A model generated the notes under the pieces. It was not told the origin of the DNA and ran no database searches. It worked only from the letters and a program-made list of their open reading frames with translations. 7,100 nucleotides of DNA. Origin: Bryobacterales bacterium. Lineage in GTDB: Bacteria; Acidobacteriota; Terriglobia; Bryobacterales; Bryobacteraceae. The translations under genes were made by a program, and so were the position numbers. The DNA lies in contig PLRZ01000532.1 of assembly GCA_003164075.1 (NCBI GenBank), forward strand, positions 3,287 through 10,386, in the 5' to 3' direction. Below, piece after piece: positions 1 to 4,945 of the stretch; the first letter of the stretch is position 1; every line of letters begins with the position of its first letter.

Positions 1-1
1 T

Positions 2-175
2 CTCAATTACTACGTACTTACTAAGATCGAGTCCGGCGCACCGTGCGTCTCTTACTCCGGTTTCGGCTGGACGCCCGGCGGCGACTTTAAGAACGCAGCC
101 GATTGGGACCGCTACGTTGCCGGCTTCGCGGCGCGGCTTCGGTCTCCTGTGGAAGTGAAGATTGAGAAGCGGTGA
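2..175 (+). CDS. C-terminal end of a DUF4861-type protein (5' end outside window)
   Basis: Fifty-seven codons are open from the window edge to a TGA at 173-175. The visible tail has a tyrosine-rich strand, a tryptophan-containing turn (FGWTPGGDF), then DWDRYVAGFAARL and a closing SPVEV. This arrangement (glycine/tryptophan turn, W-x-x-Y helix, R-L-x-x-P-V end) is what I recall of the C-terminus of DUF4861 proteins. Those are often secreted or periplasmic and found near pectin and other plant-polysaccharide genes. No catalytic role can be judged from this piece. The neighbouring fragments at 396-560 and 691-948 also look carbohydrate-related, which fits a former polysaccharide-use locus. The reading frame is secure; the family name is recognition by eye from a short tail. 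Confidence 0.6.
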   Translation, partial: LNYYVLTKIESGAPCVSYSGFGWTPGGDFKNAADWDRYVAGFAARLRSPVEVKIEKR

Positions 176-395
176 AGCGCACCAGGAGCAGTAAGGCCAG
201 AAACCCCATTGCCGGGTAGGCTTCGATCCAGCGGCAGGCCCCCGGAATACCGACGAGACAGGCGGCCGCAACTGCCAGGCCCTTCGCTACCGGAGTAGGG
301 TCCACGATTCTCATACAACTTAACGGTAGTCTGGCGGGGATGTAGAAGAAAGGTCCGGACGTACTAACTTGGGGGCGCTTCGATACCGGTACTTC
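176..395. other. Intergenic stretch with no convincing gene
   Basis: No reading frame here has both a plausible start and family-like sequence. A - strand frame (314 down to 87) could encode 75 residues with two hydrophobic stretches. It has no visible ribosome site, overlaps the end of the DUF4861-type gene on the other strand, and its second half turns into low-complexity Ser/Arg-rich sequence. I treat it as chance. Confidence 0.4.
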
Positions 396-560
396 TTACT
401 CTTTCCGCTTCGCGGCCCACTGTTTCGGCCTGGGCGGAAACGTGCCGAGATCGTACTTCTCGAAGAGGCGGCGGATCTCGGCGCGGCGCTTCTGCCAGTC
501 GAGCGGAGTCGCCACAGCCCGCCCGTCCAGGAATCGCAGCGGTTCCGGGTGGCCGTTGAT
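396..560 (-). pseudogene. Fragment resembling the N-terminal region of a carbohydrate esterase
   Basis: On the - strand, 54 sense codons run to a TAA at 396-398. They contain a PLRFLDGRAVATPLDW stretch, a basic helix (QKRRAEIRRLFEKY) and a GTFPPRPKQ turn. This order (DGR-x-V, a D-W, an R-R-x-E-I helix, then a G-x-x-P-P turn) resembles the segment at the start of glucuronoyl- and acetylxylan-esterase-type alpha/beta hydrolases. The catalytic domain that should follow is absent: the frame stops about 54 residues in. There is no ATG, GTG or TTG at the right place, and the frame upstream becomes unrelated sequence containing a hairpin. I read it as a decayed internal piece. A short intact gene of unknown function is possible but less likely without a start codon. 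Confidence 0.45.
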
Positions 561-566
561 TCGGGG

Positions 567-596
567 GTGGGGCAGGCGAGTACCGCCTGCCCCGCC
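567..596. repeat. GC-rich hairpin, REP-like palindrome
   Basis: GGGGCAGGCG (569-578) and CGCCTGCCCC (584-593) are perfect 10-bp complements around a 5-nt loop. The stem can extend outward by a G-T wobble and two G-C pairs. It lies between two - strand gene fragments, so it could have been a terminator of the upstream one, but no T-run follows on either strand. The 12-mer GTGGGGCAGGCG at 567-578 recurs at 2836-2847, which favours a dispersed REP-type repeat over a gene-specific terminator. Confidence 0.55.
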
Positions 597-690
597 TGTG
601 GGCTCACTGCAAATTCCACGACATCAGGTACTCCCGGCGCTCCTACGGCGTCATCGCCCGGGCCGGAATCGAACCATCGCCATTCGCCTC

Positions 691-948
691 CTATTGCTGA
701 ATGTAGAACCGCGACGATACCGCGGGTAGAACCAGGTGCACCGTGGTGACCGGCTGGCCATTGGCCTCGGACGCGGTGAACTCGGCCGCTTTCTGTCCAC
801 CGGTGTGCGGATTCCAAATGGTCAGCGCCTTATTGCCCCGCAAGATCACTTTGGTGTCGATATTTTTCGGGGAGGAATTCGCGAAGAGGTAAATGTCGTG
901 TCCGGGCCAAGGTCCGAGACGGGGACAAACCACCCAAGCGATTCCGTC
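691..948 (-). pseudogene. C-terminal remnant of a glycoside-hydrolase-like gene
   Basis: The - strand frame from about 948 to a TAG at 691-693 reads as the last 85 residues of a larger enzyme. It has GHDIYLFANSS, then a beta-strand pattern, then KALTIWNPHTGGQ, and ends VLPAVSSRFYIQQ. The I-Y-x-x-A-N-S, W-N/D-P-x-T-G and L-P-x-x-S-x-F signatures are typical of the C-terminal beta-sandwich of large bacterial glycosidases, for example the alpha-L-rhamnosidase-like and GH2-like proteins common in Acidobacteriota. Upstream the frame meets a TGA at 949-951. The N-terminal and catalytic parts are missing, and within about 30 bp the sequence becomes the mqsRA promoter. A GTG at 931-933 could formally start an 80-residue product, but the sequence across it looks internal. 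I infer deletion of the rest of the gene, perhaps when the toxin-antitoxin islet arrived. Confidence 0.6.
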
Positions 949-975
949 TCACAATACCGGAGCGCAGCTCAAAGG

Positions 976-1004
976 TTGAAGGGACTACCCTTATAGGGTA
1001 GAAT
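976..1004 (+). promoter_or_regulatory. Promoter of mqsRA
   Basis: TTGAAG (976-981, four of six to TTGACA) and TAGAAT (999-1004, five of six to TATAAT) are separated by exactly 17 bp. Transcription would be expected to start about 7 nt after the -10, at 1011-1012, which is where the mqsR GTG codon begins. The spacer contains the 985-1001 palindrome. Confidence 0.6.
985..1001. promoter_or_regulatory. Probable MqsA operator (17-bp perfect palindrome)
   Basis: CTACCCT (985-991) and AGGGTAG (995-1001) are perfect 7-bp inverted repeats around TAT. E. coli MqsA binds palindromes of the form AACCT-N-AGGTT. The core here, ACCCT-TAT-AGGGT, differs by one base in each arm. The site fills most of the promoter spacer and overlaps the first three bases of the -10, so a bound repressor would exclude RNA polymerase. 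Autoregulation is inferred from this geometry and the MqsA family. Confidence 0.65.
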
Positions 1005-1011
1005 TGTCTGT

Positions 1012-1314
1012 GTGGAGAAGCCGACCCCGCACTACGATCTTGCGGTGATTCAAGCGCAGGTCGCGCGTCTTGGGCCTGCCGCCTTCACAAAGACCGCGCT
1101 GGATGGCGGCAGGGACATGGGACTGACCAGCCGTGAGATGCTCGCGGTCATAGCGGGATTGACGCGCCGAAACTTCTATAAGTCGATGACGACCTACGCC
1201 GATCACAGCATTTGGCAAGACGTCTATTATTCGCCCACACCGGTTGACCAGGACGCCTATATCAAGATCACGATGCGCGACACGGCGCCAGTGATCCAGT
1301 TTAAGGAGAAGTGA
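1012..1314 (+). CDS. mqsR: MqsR toxin, mRNA interferase
   Basis: This 100-residue protein is a full-length match to E. coli MqsR (98 residues), a RelE-fold ribonuclease that cleaves mRNA, mainly at GCU, and slows growth under stress. The N-terminus MEKPTPHYD and the block FYKSMTTYADHSIWQDVY are almost as in E. coli, and both proteins end FKEK. Residues corresponding to the reported catalytic set K56, Q68, Y81 and K96 are present as K57, Q69, Y83 and K98, so the toxin looks active. The start is GTG: no other start lies in frame (a TAG occurs at 994-996) and the MEK-x-TPH alignment fixes it. There is no Shine-Dalgarno, and the predicted transcript starts at or next to the GTG. The stop is one base before the mqsA ATG, giving the usual toxin-first operon. 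Confidence 0.95.
   Translation: MEKPTPHYDLAVIQAQVARLGPAAFTKTALDGGRDMGLTSREMLAVIAGLTRRNFYKSMTTYADHSIWQDVYYSPTPVDQDAYIKITMRDTAPVIQFKEK
1303..1308 (+). promoter_or_regulatory. Strong ribosome binding site for mqsA
   Basis: AAGGAG lies inside the last codons of mqsR, 7 nt before the mqsA ATG. It contrasts with the absence of any such site before mqsR, and would favour antitoxin over toxin synthesis from the shared transcript. Confidence 0.7.
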
Positions 1315-1315
1315 A

Positions 1316-1726
1316 ATGAGACACCAATCGTGCGCAAACTGTGGCGCTCCAGGCGCCGTGGTCTTCAAAGGCGAGACATTCCGGGTTTCCCATAAGGGTG
1401 CGTCAGCCGAAGTCAGGGGCCTGTCCGGGCGGCGTTGTTCCTCTTGTGCGGAAATTGAATTCGACCGGAGAAGCGCGAAACGGTACGCCGCTGCGGGCGA
1501 CAAACTGGTGCTGCAGGCGCGTGCTGCGCAACGCTCGGAGATCCGTCGGATACGCAGGAAGCTCGGCCTCAGCCAAGCCATGGCCGCCGAACTGACGGGT
1601 GGCGGCCACAACGCGTTCTCGCGGTATGAGCGTGGAGAATCGGCGCCCTTACCCGCGGTTGTGAACCTTTTTAGACTCCTGGACCGCCACCCTGACCTTC
1701 TGAAAGAGCTGACCGGGAGTCGATAG
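1316..1726 (+). CDS. mqsA: MqsA antitoxin and autorepressor
   Basis: This 136-residue protein has the two-domain MqsA layout. The N-terminal zinc domain has cysteine pairs C6/C9 and C41/C44, matching the four zinc ligands of E. coli MqsA, and in that family it binds and masks MqsR. The C-terminal helix-turn-helix domain (about 71-134) contains RRKLGLSQAMAAELTGGG followed by HNAFSRYERG. N99 and R103 match the DNA-contacting N97 and R101 of E. coli. The ending LLDRHPDLLKEL is also family-typical. It is translated from its own AAGGAG site one base after mqsR. It should neutralise MqsR and repress the operon through the palindrome in the promoter. Nothing in the sequence suggests damage. Confidence 0.95.
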   Translation: MRHQSCANCGAPGAVVFKGETFRVSHKGASAEVRGLSGRRCSSCAEIEFDRRSAKRYAAAGDKLVLQARAAQRSEIRRIRRKLGLSQAMAAELTGGGHNAFSRYERGESAPLPAVVNLFRLLDRHPDLLKELTGSR

Positions 1727-1851
1727 AGCACGACAGATTCGTTCCCGTCGAGGTGGTCGAGGGCGCCCGATTCGCAGCCACTTCTTCGACGTTCCAACTA
1801 GACGCTCATGTGGTTCGTTTCAAGGTCGAATGGAAGAAGAAACGAAAATGA
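1696..1851 (+). other. Coding-like frame without a start, downstream of mqsA
   Basis: A + strand frame overlapping the end of mqsA stays open to a TGA at 1849-1851. Its residues look protein-like (RFVPVEVVEGARF, then FQLDAHVVRFKVEWKKKRK, a strand-rich run with a basic tail). There is no ATG; the only in-frame start is a GTG with no ribosome site. I do not recognise it. It may be the tail of a gene cut when mqsRA or the neighbouring gene was inserted, or simply chance. The rest of the 1727-1867 gap shows no clear terminator. Confidence 0.2.
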
Positions 1852-1867
1852 AAAACGCGCACTTCGT

Positions 1868-2770
1868 CTAGCTTTCAGCTTTTTCCCTTATCGCTTGATG
1901 AATGAGTTCGCGAAGAAGATCTTCGTGGTGTTCAAAATCGCTGTTCCGAAGTCGAACAAGCACAAGAGTTCCATCCTTCAAGTCGGCCTCAACTCCGGCT
2001 TCACTTAAGCGCTTGACCCACGTTTCCGGATCAATTACTCGAAACCGGATGCGAATGAAGTTCTTCTTGGGCCAAAAAGCCAACACGTTGAAGAAACTGC
2101 CCGGAACACTGAGAGCAACTCGGCCTTTCTTGTACTTCAATTCCAACTTTGGATCGGCGATTTCATTGGCGATTTGAGCTATGCGATCGCATGCCTTCAT
2201 CGACGCGGCGCCTACTCGCGCCTCCCATGCTGACCGATCCACATCGGGTTCCGTTGCTCCGCCCACCTCGCCTGTGTCGTCTTCTCGTAGCTGTCGCTGA
2301 TCAAGTACCTTCACGAAGTCAAGCACAATCTGGTTGCTGACTCGAAGGGCATTCAGTTGAATAGCGATGATAGGAATGCTGCCTGCAAAAAGAGCAATCA
2401 CATTCAGAAAACGCGCGGTCACCTGCTCGGCCACCAACACTGCAACGTGGTCATAAGCCGGATAGCGGCGCCGCTCGATATCCCAATATTCGATTGTGCG
2501 GATGATGTGGCTGGGATCCGTCGGACCGAGCATGATCTCGACTTCATAACGAAGGGGGCTGTCGCCATCGGCGTCGGTTAGCAGCATGTCAAGCCGTCCC
2601 GCACCGACTTGGACTCGTTCGCGCTGGATGACGGTAAGGTCGCCCAGACCAAGGATTGAAGGGTCTTTTGATATCTGGTCATGCAGCCACACCTCGCTGA
2701 AATCCGGGTGGCTTTTCAGAGAAATCGGCTCTGCCTTAACATATTCGAGCTTTGTCGTAGGTGAATTCAT
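1868..2770 (-). CDS. PD-(D/E)XK-like nuclease-fold protein of unknown role
   Basis: This 300-residue protein has a two-part layout. Residues about 28-135 look like a restriction-endonuclease-type fold related to NucS: GAGRLDML (acidic D61), a short turn, then YEVEIMLG, followed by SHIIRTIEYWD, which occupies the place of the Q-x-x-R-Y helix. The E-x-K lysine is replaced: the motif reads E78-I-M80. Cleavage activity is therefore doubtful. Residues about 182-300 form a second domain with LKYKKGRVAL, aromatic strands (FFNVLAFWPKKNFIRIRF) and a helical tail, resembling DUF5655-like C-terminal modules. I chose the ATG at 2768-2770. The frame continues 65 codons upstream, but that part reads through the intergenic DNA and into the palindromic repeat. 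No ribosome site is visible. Its codon use looks less GC-rich than the right-hand genes, and it lies between two toxin-antitoxin modules. A defence or mobile-island role is inference only. Confidence 0.6.
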   Translation of the reverse strand: MNSPTTKLEYVKAEPISLKSHPDFSEVWLHDQISKDPSILGLGDLTVIQRERVQVGAGRLDMLLTDADGDSPLRYEVEIMLGPTDPSHIIRTIEYWDIERRRYPAYDHVAVLVAEQVTARFLNVIALFAGSIPIIAIQLNALRVSNQIVLDFVKVLDQRQLREDDTGEVGGATEPDVDRSAWEARVGAASMKACDRIAQIANEIADPKLELKYKKGRVALSVPGSFFNVLAFWPKKNFIRIRFRVIDPETWVKRLSEAGVEADLKDGTLVLVRLRNSDFEHHEDLLRELIHQAIREKAES

Positions 2771-2813
2771 CAGAATCACAGTCAGGATTGATTCTGGGCC
2801 TGACCTGTTGCAA

Positions 2814-2819
2814 AGTATA
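2814..2819 (-). promoter_or_regulatory. Possible -10 box for the nuclease-like gene
   Basis: Read on the - strand, TATACT (five of six to TATAAT) lies 43 nt before the ATG at 2770. No matching -35 appears at 16-18 bp, so this is only a candidate. Confidence 0.25.
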
Positions 2820-2835
2820 CACTGGTTACCGGGCC

Positions 2836-2847
2836 GTGGGGCAGGCG
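2836..2847. repeat. Second copy of a 12-mer from the 567-596 hairpin
   Basis: GTGGGGCAGGCG is identical to 567-578. Here it runs into a short palindrome, GGCGGCCGCC (2845-2854), not the full 10-bp hairpin. It may be a truncated copy of the same REP-like element. Confidence 0.3.
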
Positions 2848-2895
2848 GCCGCCAAATTGACGAAGAACGCCCGTTGCTGACACTTGCCAAGCTAA

Positions 2896-3044
2896 CTAGT
2901 TTCTGGCGCGAAACTCCGACTCGTACCGGCAAAACCGCTCCCTCGCGGTCGCAGCTCAGTAACAAGTTCCGTGGAATCAGGCGCGACTGTTACCGAGCCG
3001 CGACCGCAAGGGAGCGGTTTCTTGAGTTTCATGACAGAAACTAG
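2896..3044. repeat. Long imperfect palindrome, REP/MITE-like element
   Basis: Inner arms 2932-2964 and 2988-3020 are 33 bp each with three mismatches around a 23-nt loop. Outer arms continue the symmetry: CTAGTTTCTG (2896-2905) pairs with 3035-3044, and GAAACTC (2910-2916) pairs with 3024-3030. The left arm carries 12 extra bases (within 2917-2931) relative to the right. The core ACCGCTCCCTCGCGGTCGC resembles a sequence I associate with dispersed repeats in Solibacter-like genomes, from memory and unverified. It encodes no transposase, so any movement would depend on an enzyme elsewhere. It lies between the antitoxin end (3091) and the nuclease-like gene start (2770), both on the - strand. 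Confidence 0.75.
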
Positions 3045-3080
3045 CTAGTAGAGCTAGTAGTAGTGCGGTGAGTACCGCAC
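3043..3080. repeat. Tandem 9-mer followed by a hairpin
   Basis: AGCTAGTAG occurs twice head to tail (3043-3051, 3052-3060), followed by an extra TAG. GTGCGGT (3063-3069) and ACCGCAC (3074-3080) then form a perfect 7-bp stem with a 4-nt loop. The hairpin begins 10 nt beyond the antitoxin stop on the - strand and could stop transcription, but it has no T-run there. It may instead be the border of the adjoining palindromic element. Confidence 0.5.
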
Positions 3081-3090
3081 GGAACGGCAT

Positions 3091-3378
3091 TTATCGCGTC
3101 TTGCTCTCCCGCTCCAGCGCTTGGTGGAGCAGGCCCTTGATGAAAGTTTGGTAGGGTAGTCCACGTTTGTCCGCAATTTCCTGGGCCCTTTCGAGGTCGG
3201 CGACCGGAAGACGGATCGTGACGGATTTCGTTGCGCCCCGAATGCGCGGTAATCGCTCAAGCCGCCCCTCCTTTCTCGCCTTCAGAAAAAGCGCGGTAAC
3301 GACCTCGGGATGGGCGTCCCACCATCGCGCCTCTTCCCTCTCCGACTTGAATTTGGGAATAGAGGTGTCGGTTGGCAT
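3091..3378 (-). CDS. CopG/ribbon-helix-helix antitoxin (BrnA-type)
   Basis: This 95-residue protein has a SIPKFKSEREEARWWDAHPE segment near the N-terminus, the signature of the CopG_antitoxin (BrnA-like) family. A ribbon-helix-helix DNA-binding region follows: KSVTIRLPVADLERAQEIADK, then GLPYQTFIKGLLHQAL. In this family the protein binds a BrnT-type RNase toxin and represses their shared promoter. The ATG at 3376-3378 is chosen because a GAGGAG site (3386-3391) lies 7 nt upstream and because the toxin stop overlaps it as TGATG. The same frame stays open upstream, but that part is toxin sequence read in the wrong phase. The antitoxin itself is intact, whereas its partner frame is interrupted. 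Confidence 0.85.
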   Translation of the reverse strand: MPTDTSIPKFKSEREEARWWDAHPEVVTALFLKARKEGRLERLPRIRGATKSVTIRLPVADLERAQEIADKRGLPYQTFIKGLLHQALERESKTR

Positions 3379-3644
3379 CAGTCTTCTCCTCGGTAGATCT
3401 CTCGCACTTGCGGAGGCATCGGGTACGCCGTGACGAACCGCAGTTTGCCCTGCCGCTCGGTGACGACGAACGTCGGTAGTCTGCCGGTGTTGGTTTCTCC
3501 CAGGCATAGCCGCCGACGCTCCCGCTTTCGCCTCTGGTGCTTGATCACCAGGGATCCGTTGCAATAGGCTTCCTCGCACTCTGTGGACGTGACGCCGTGA
3601 CGGGCGATGTGATCGACATTCGCCGCGTCTTAGTCAAAAATCAT
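3378..3644 (-). pseudogene. BrnT/DUF4258-type toxin with a stop at codon 5
   Basis: From the ATG at 3642-3644 the - strand reads MIFD, TAA (3630-3632), then DAANVDHIARHGVTSTE and on without interruption to TGA at 3378-3380: 88 codon positions, the usual length for this toxin. The part after the stop is well preserved: the N-x-x-H-I-x-x-H-x-V-T motif, a basic stretch (HQRRKRERRR), LGETNTGRLPTFVV and RFVTAYP, all typical of BrnT-like RelE-fold RNases. Related proteins begin F-D/E-W-D-x-x-N, so the stop replaces the conserved tryptophan; TGG to TAA needs two base changes. No ATG, GTG or TTG follows in frame until a GTG about 31 codons in, which would lose the N-terminal core. The toxin is therefore probably dead, unless the stop is a sequencing error or is bypassed. 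It overlaps the antitoxin start by one base. Confidence 0.75.
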
Positions 3645-3670
3645 CCCCGCTTACAGTGTACATACAATTC

Positions 3671-3782
3671 GGCTATTCCGGGTGGGGCGCCTGCGGCGGC
3701 CGACTTCATCCCGGTGGACCCGACGGCGATCTGGGAAGCGTCCGGCCCGCTCCGTCCGTATCGTCGCCCACTCGGAGAGTGA
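3671..3782 (+). other. Possible C-terminal gene remnant
   Basis: A + strand frame ending at TGA 3780-3782 reads like a real protein tail, with IPGGAPAAADFIPVDPTAIW and then SGPLRPYRRPLGE, in GC-rich codons unlike the sequence just to its left. It has no start of its own: the frame runs leftward into antisense toxin DNA. I do not recognise the family. The rest of 3645-3823 shows no other feature. Confidence 0.25.
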
Positions 3783-3823
3783 CCCCCGGATCGAAACCGC
3801 CCCAAAACCAGTCCCTTCGCCCC

Positions 3824-4936
3824 CTATCGGTGCATCGACTTCAGCACAATGATCAGTATCACGAGCATCAGCACCGCCGCCACCAGCATGGCGATCTTCG
3901 CCTTACTATAAGGCCGCTCGCCCTGCACTTCACCCGTACGGGCATTGACCGCCACCTGGTACACCTTATTCTGAAATCGATAGGCGCCAATCCAGACCGG
4001 TAACAGCAGATGCCGGAACATCACGTTGGCGTACAGCGTTTGCACATCGTCGACGCGCTGTTCGTCGCCGCCGATATTGCGGCGAACATCGTCCACGATG
4101 GTCCCATACATCACGCCCTTGGCTTTCACGAAACCGTCGGGCAATTCCAACTGGTAGCGCTGCGCTTTGAAGCCGGCCAGATAGGCGGGCTCGTAGGGGC
4201 ACATCGATTCCAGGTCCCAGGGCTCCAGCGCGTTCAGTTTGGCCTCGGCGATGGCTTTCGAAGCCGCCACCAGGACGCCCGTGAAATGGCGCGATACTTC
4301 GCCCGCGCAGGGATACCAGGCGATCCGCTGCACCTGCCGCGAACGTTGCACGGAATTGCCGTTGTTGTCGGTCTCGGTATAGTATTCCGTCTCCCAATAG
4401 TGCTGGCCGCGCGCGCCGGTGTAGCGGCTGTCGGTATCGGCATCGTAATCCCAAAAGGGGAGGTACACGCCGTTGATGCCTTCCGGACGGGCCACGCGCT
4501 TCAGCGCATTGGGGGCGAACCAGCGCGACTGCAGCCATTGCCGCACCTCGGCCGTCGCCTGATCTTTGGGGACCTTCGCGGGCAACAGGGCATCGGGCGC
4601 AATGAGCGGGTCGGCGGCCTTGGCTTGCGCCACCAGGGCGGCGCCGCAAAATGGGCAGAGGCCGGCCACCTCGGGAGGTTCGAAGGCCACCACACTGCCG
4701 CAGCCGTCGCAGCTCACTTCGAGCGCCTGGTCGGTGAGCGGCTGCAACTTGGAAGCGCCCCCCGCAACGAACTCATCGAAGCCGTGCGAAGGGACCACGG
4801 CATCTTTGGCAGGCGCCGCCATCGCCTGGGTCTGGCCGCAGAACGGGCACTTCATTCCACCCGTGGCAGGGTCGAACTGCATGTCCGCCGCGCACCCGGG
4901 GCAGGGGAACTGCGCGGCTTTCTTTTCGGATGGCAT
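3824..4936 (-). CDS. Double zinc-ribbon protein with C-terminal membrane anchor (YdjG-like)
   Basis: This 370-residue protein starts with two zinc ribbons: CPGC/CPFC (C12, C15, C30, C33) and CDGC/CPFC (C76, C79, C94, C97). A large central region (about 120-340) carries YLPFWDYDADTDSRYTG, HYWETEYYTETDNNGN and VWIGAYRFQNKVYQVAVN, with the look of a beta-rich domain ending in a sheet that packs near the membrane. Residues about 349-365 form one transmembrane helix with a short basic tail (KSMHR), so the zinc ribbons should face the cytoplasm. Such proteins are often mis-annotated as TFIIB-type or PriA-like from the zinc ribbons alone; no helicase motifs are present. It follows the SPFH gene by 9 nt, so the two are probably one operon. 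The Bacillus YdjG/YdjI pairing suggests a role in membrane-stress protection, by analogy only. There is no clear ribosome site, so translation may be coupled. Confidence 0.75.
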   Translation of the reverse strand: MPSEKKAAQFPCPGCAADMQFDPATGGMKCPFCGQTQAMAAPAKDAVVPSHGFDEFVAGGASKLQPLTDQALEVSCDGCGSVVAFEPPEVAGLCPFCGAALVAQAKAADPLIAPDALLPAKVPKDQATAEVRQWLQSRWFAPNALKRVARPEGINGVYLPFWDYDADTDSRYTGARGQHYWETEYYTETDNNGNSVQRSRQVQRIAWYPCAGEVSRHFTGVLVAASKAIAEAKLNALEPWDLESMCPYEPAYLAGFKAQRYQLELPDGFVKAKGVMYGTIVDDVRRNIGGDEQRVDDVQTLYANVMFRHLLLPVWIGAYRFQNKVYQVAVNARTGEVQGERPYSKAKIAMLVAAVLMLVILIIVLKSMHR

Positions 4937-4945
4937 GAGGGCGGA

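Noticed and set aside
320..817. A 165-codon - strand reading frame
   Set aside because: Other - strand frames across the same DNA carry the esterase- and glycosidase-like fragments; this one is Arg/Ser-rich and spans the hairpin.
991..1797. A 268-codon - strand reading frame
   Set aside because: It is antisense to mqsR and mqsA, whose identity is certain; the frame is open only because of the codon bias of the other strand.
2771..2965. A 65-residue N-terminal extension of the nuclease-like protein
   Set aside because: The extension reads through intergenic DNA and one arm of the palindromic repeat; the natural start is the ATG at 2770.
3379..3579. A 67-residue N-terminal extension of the antitoxin
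   Set aside because: This DNA encodes the toxin in another frame; the antitoxin has its own GAGGAG site and a TGATG overlap.
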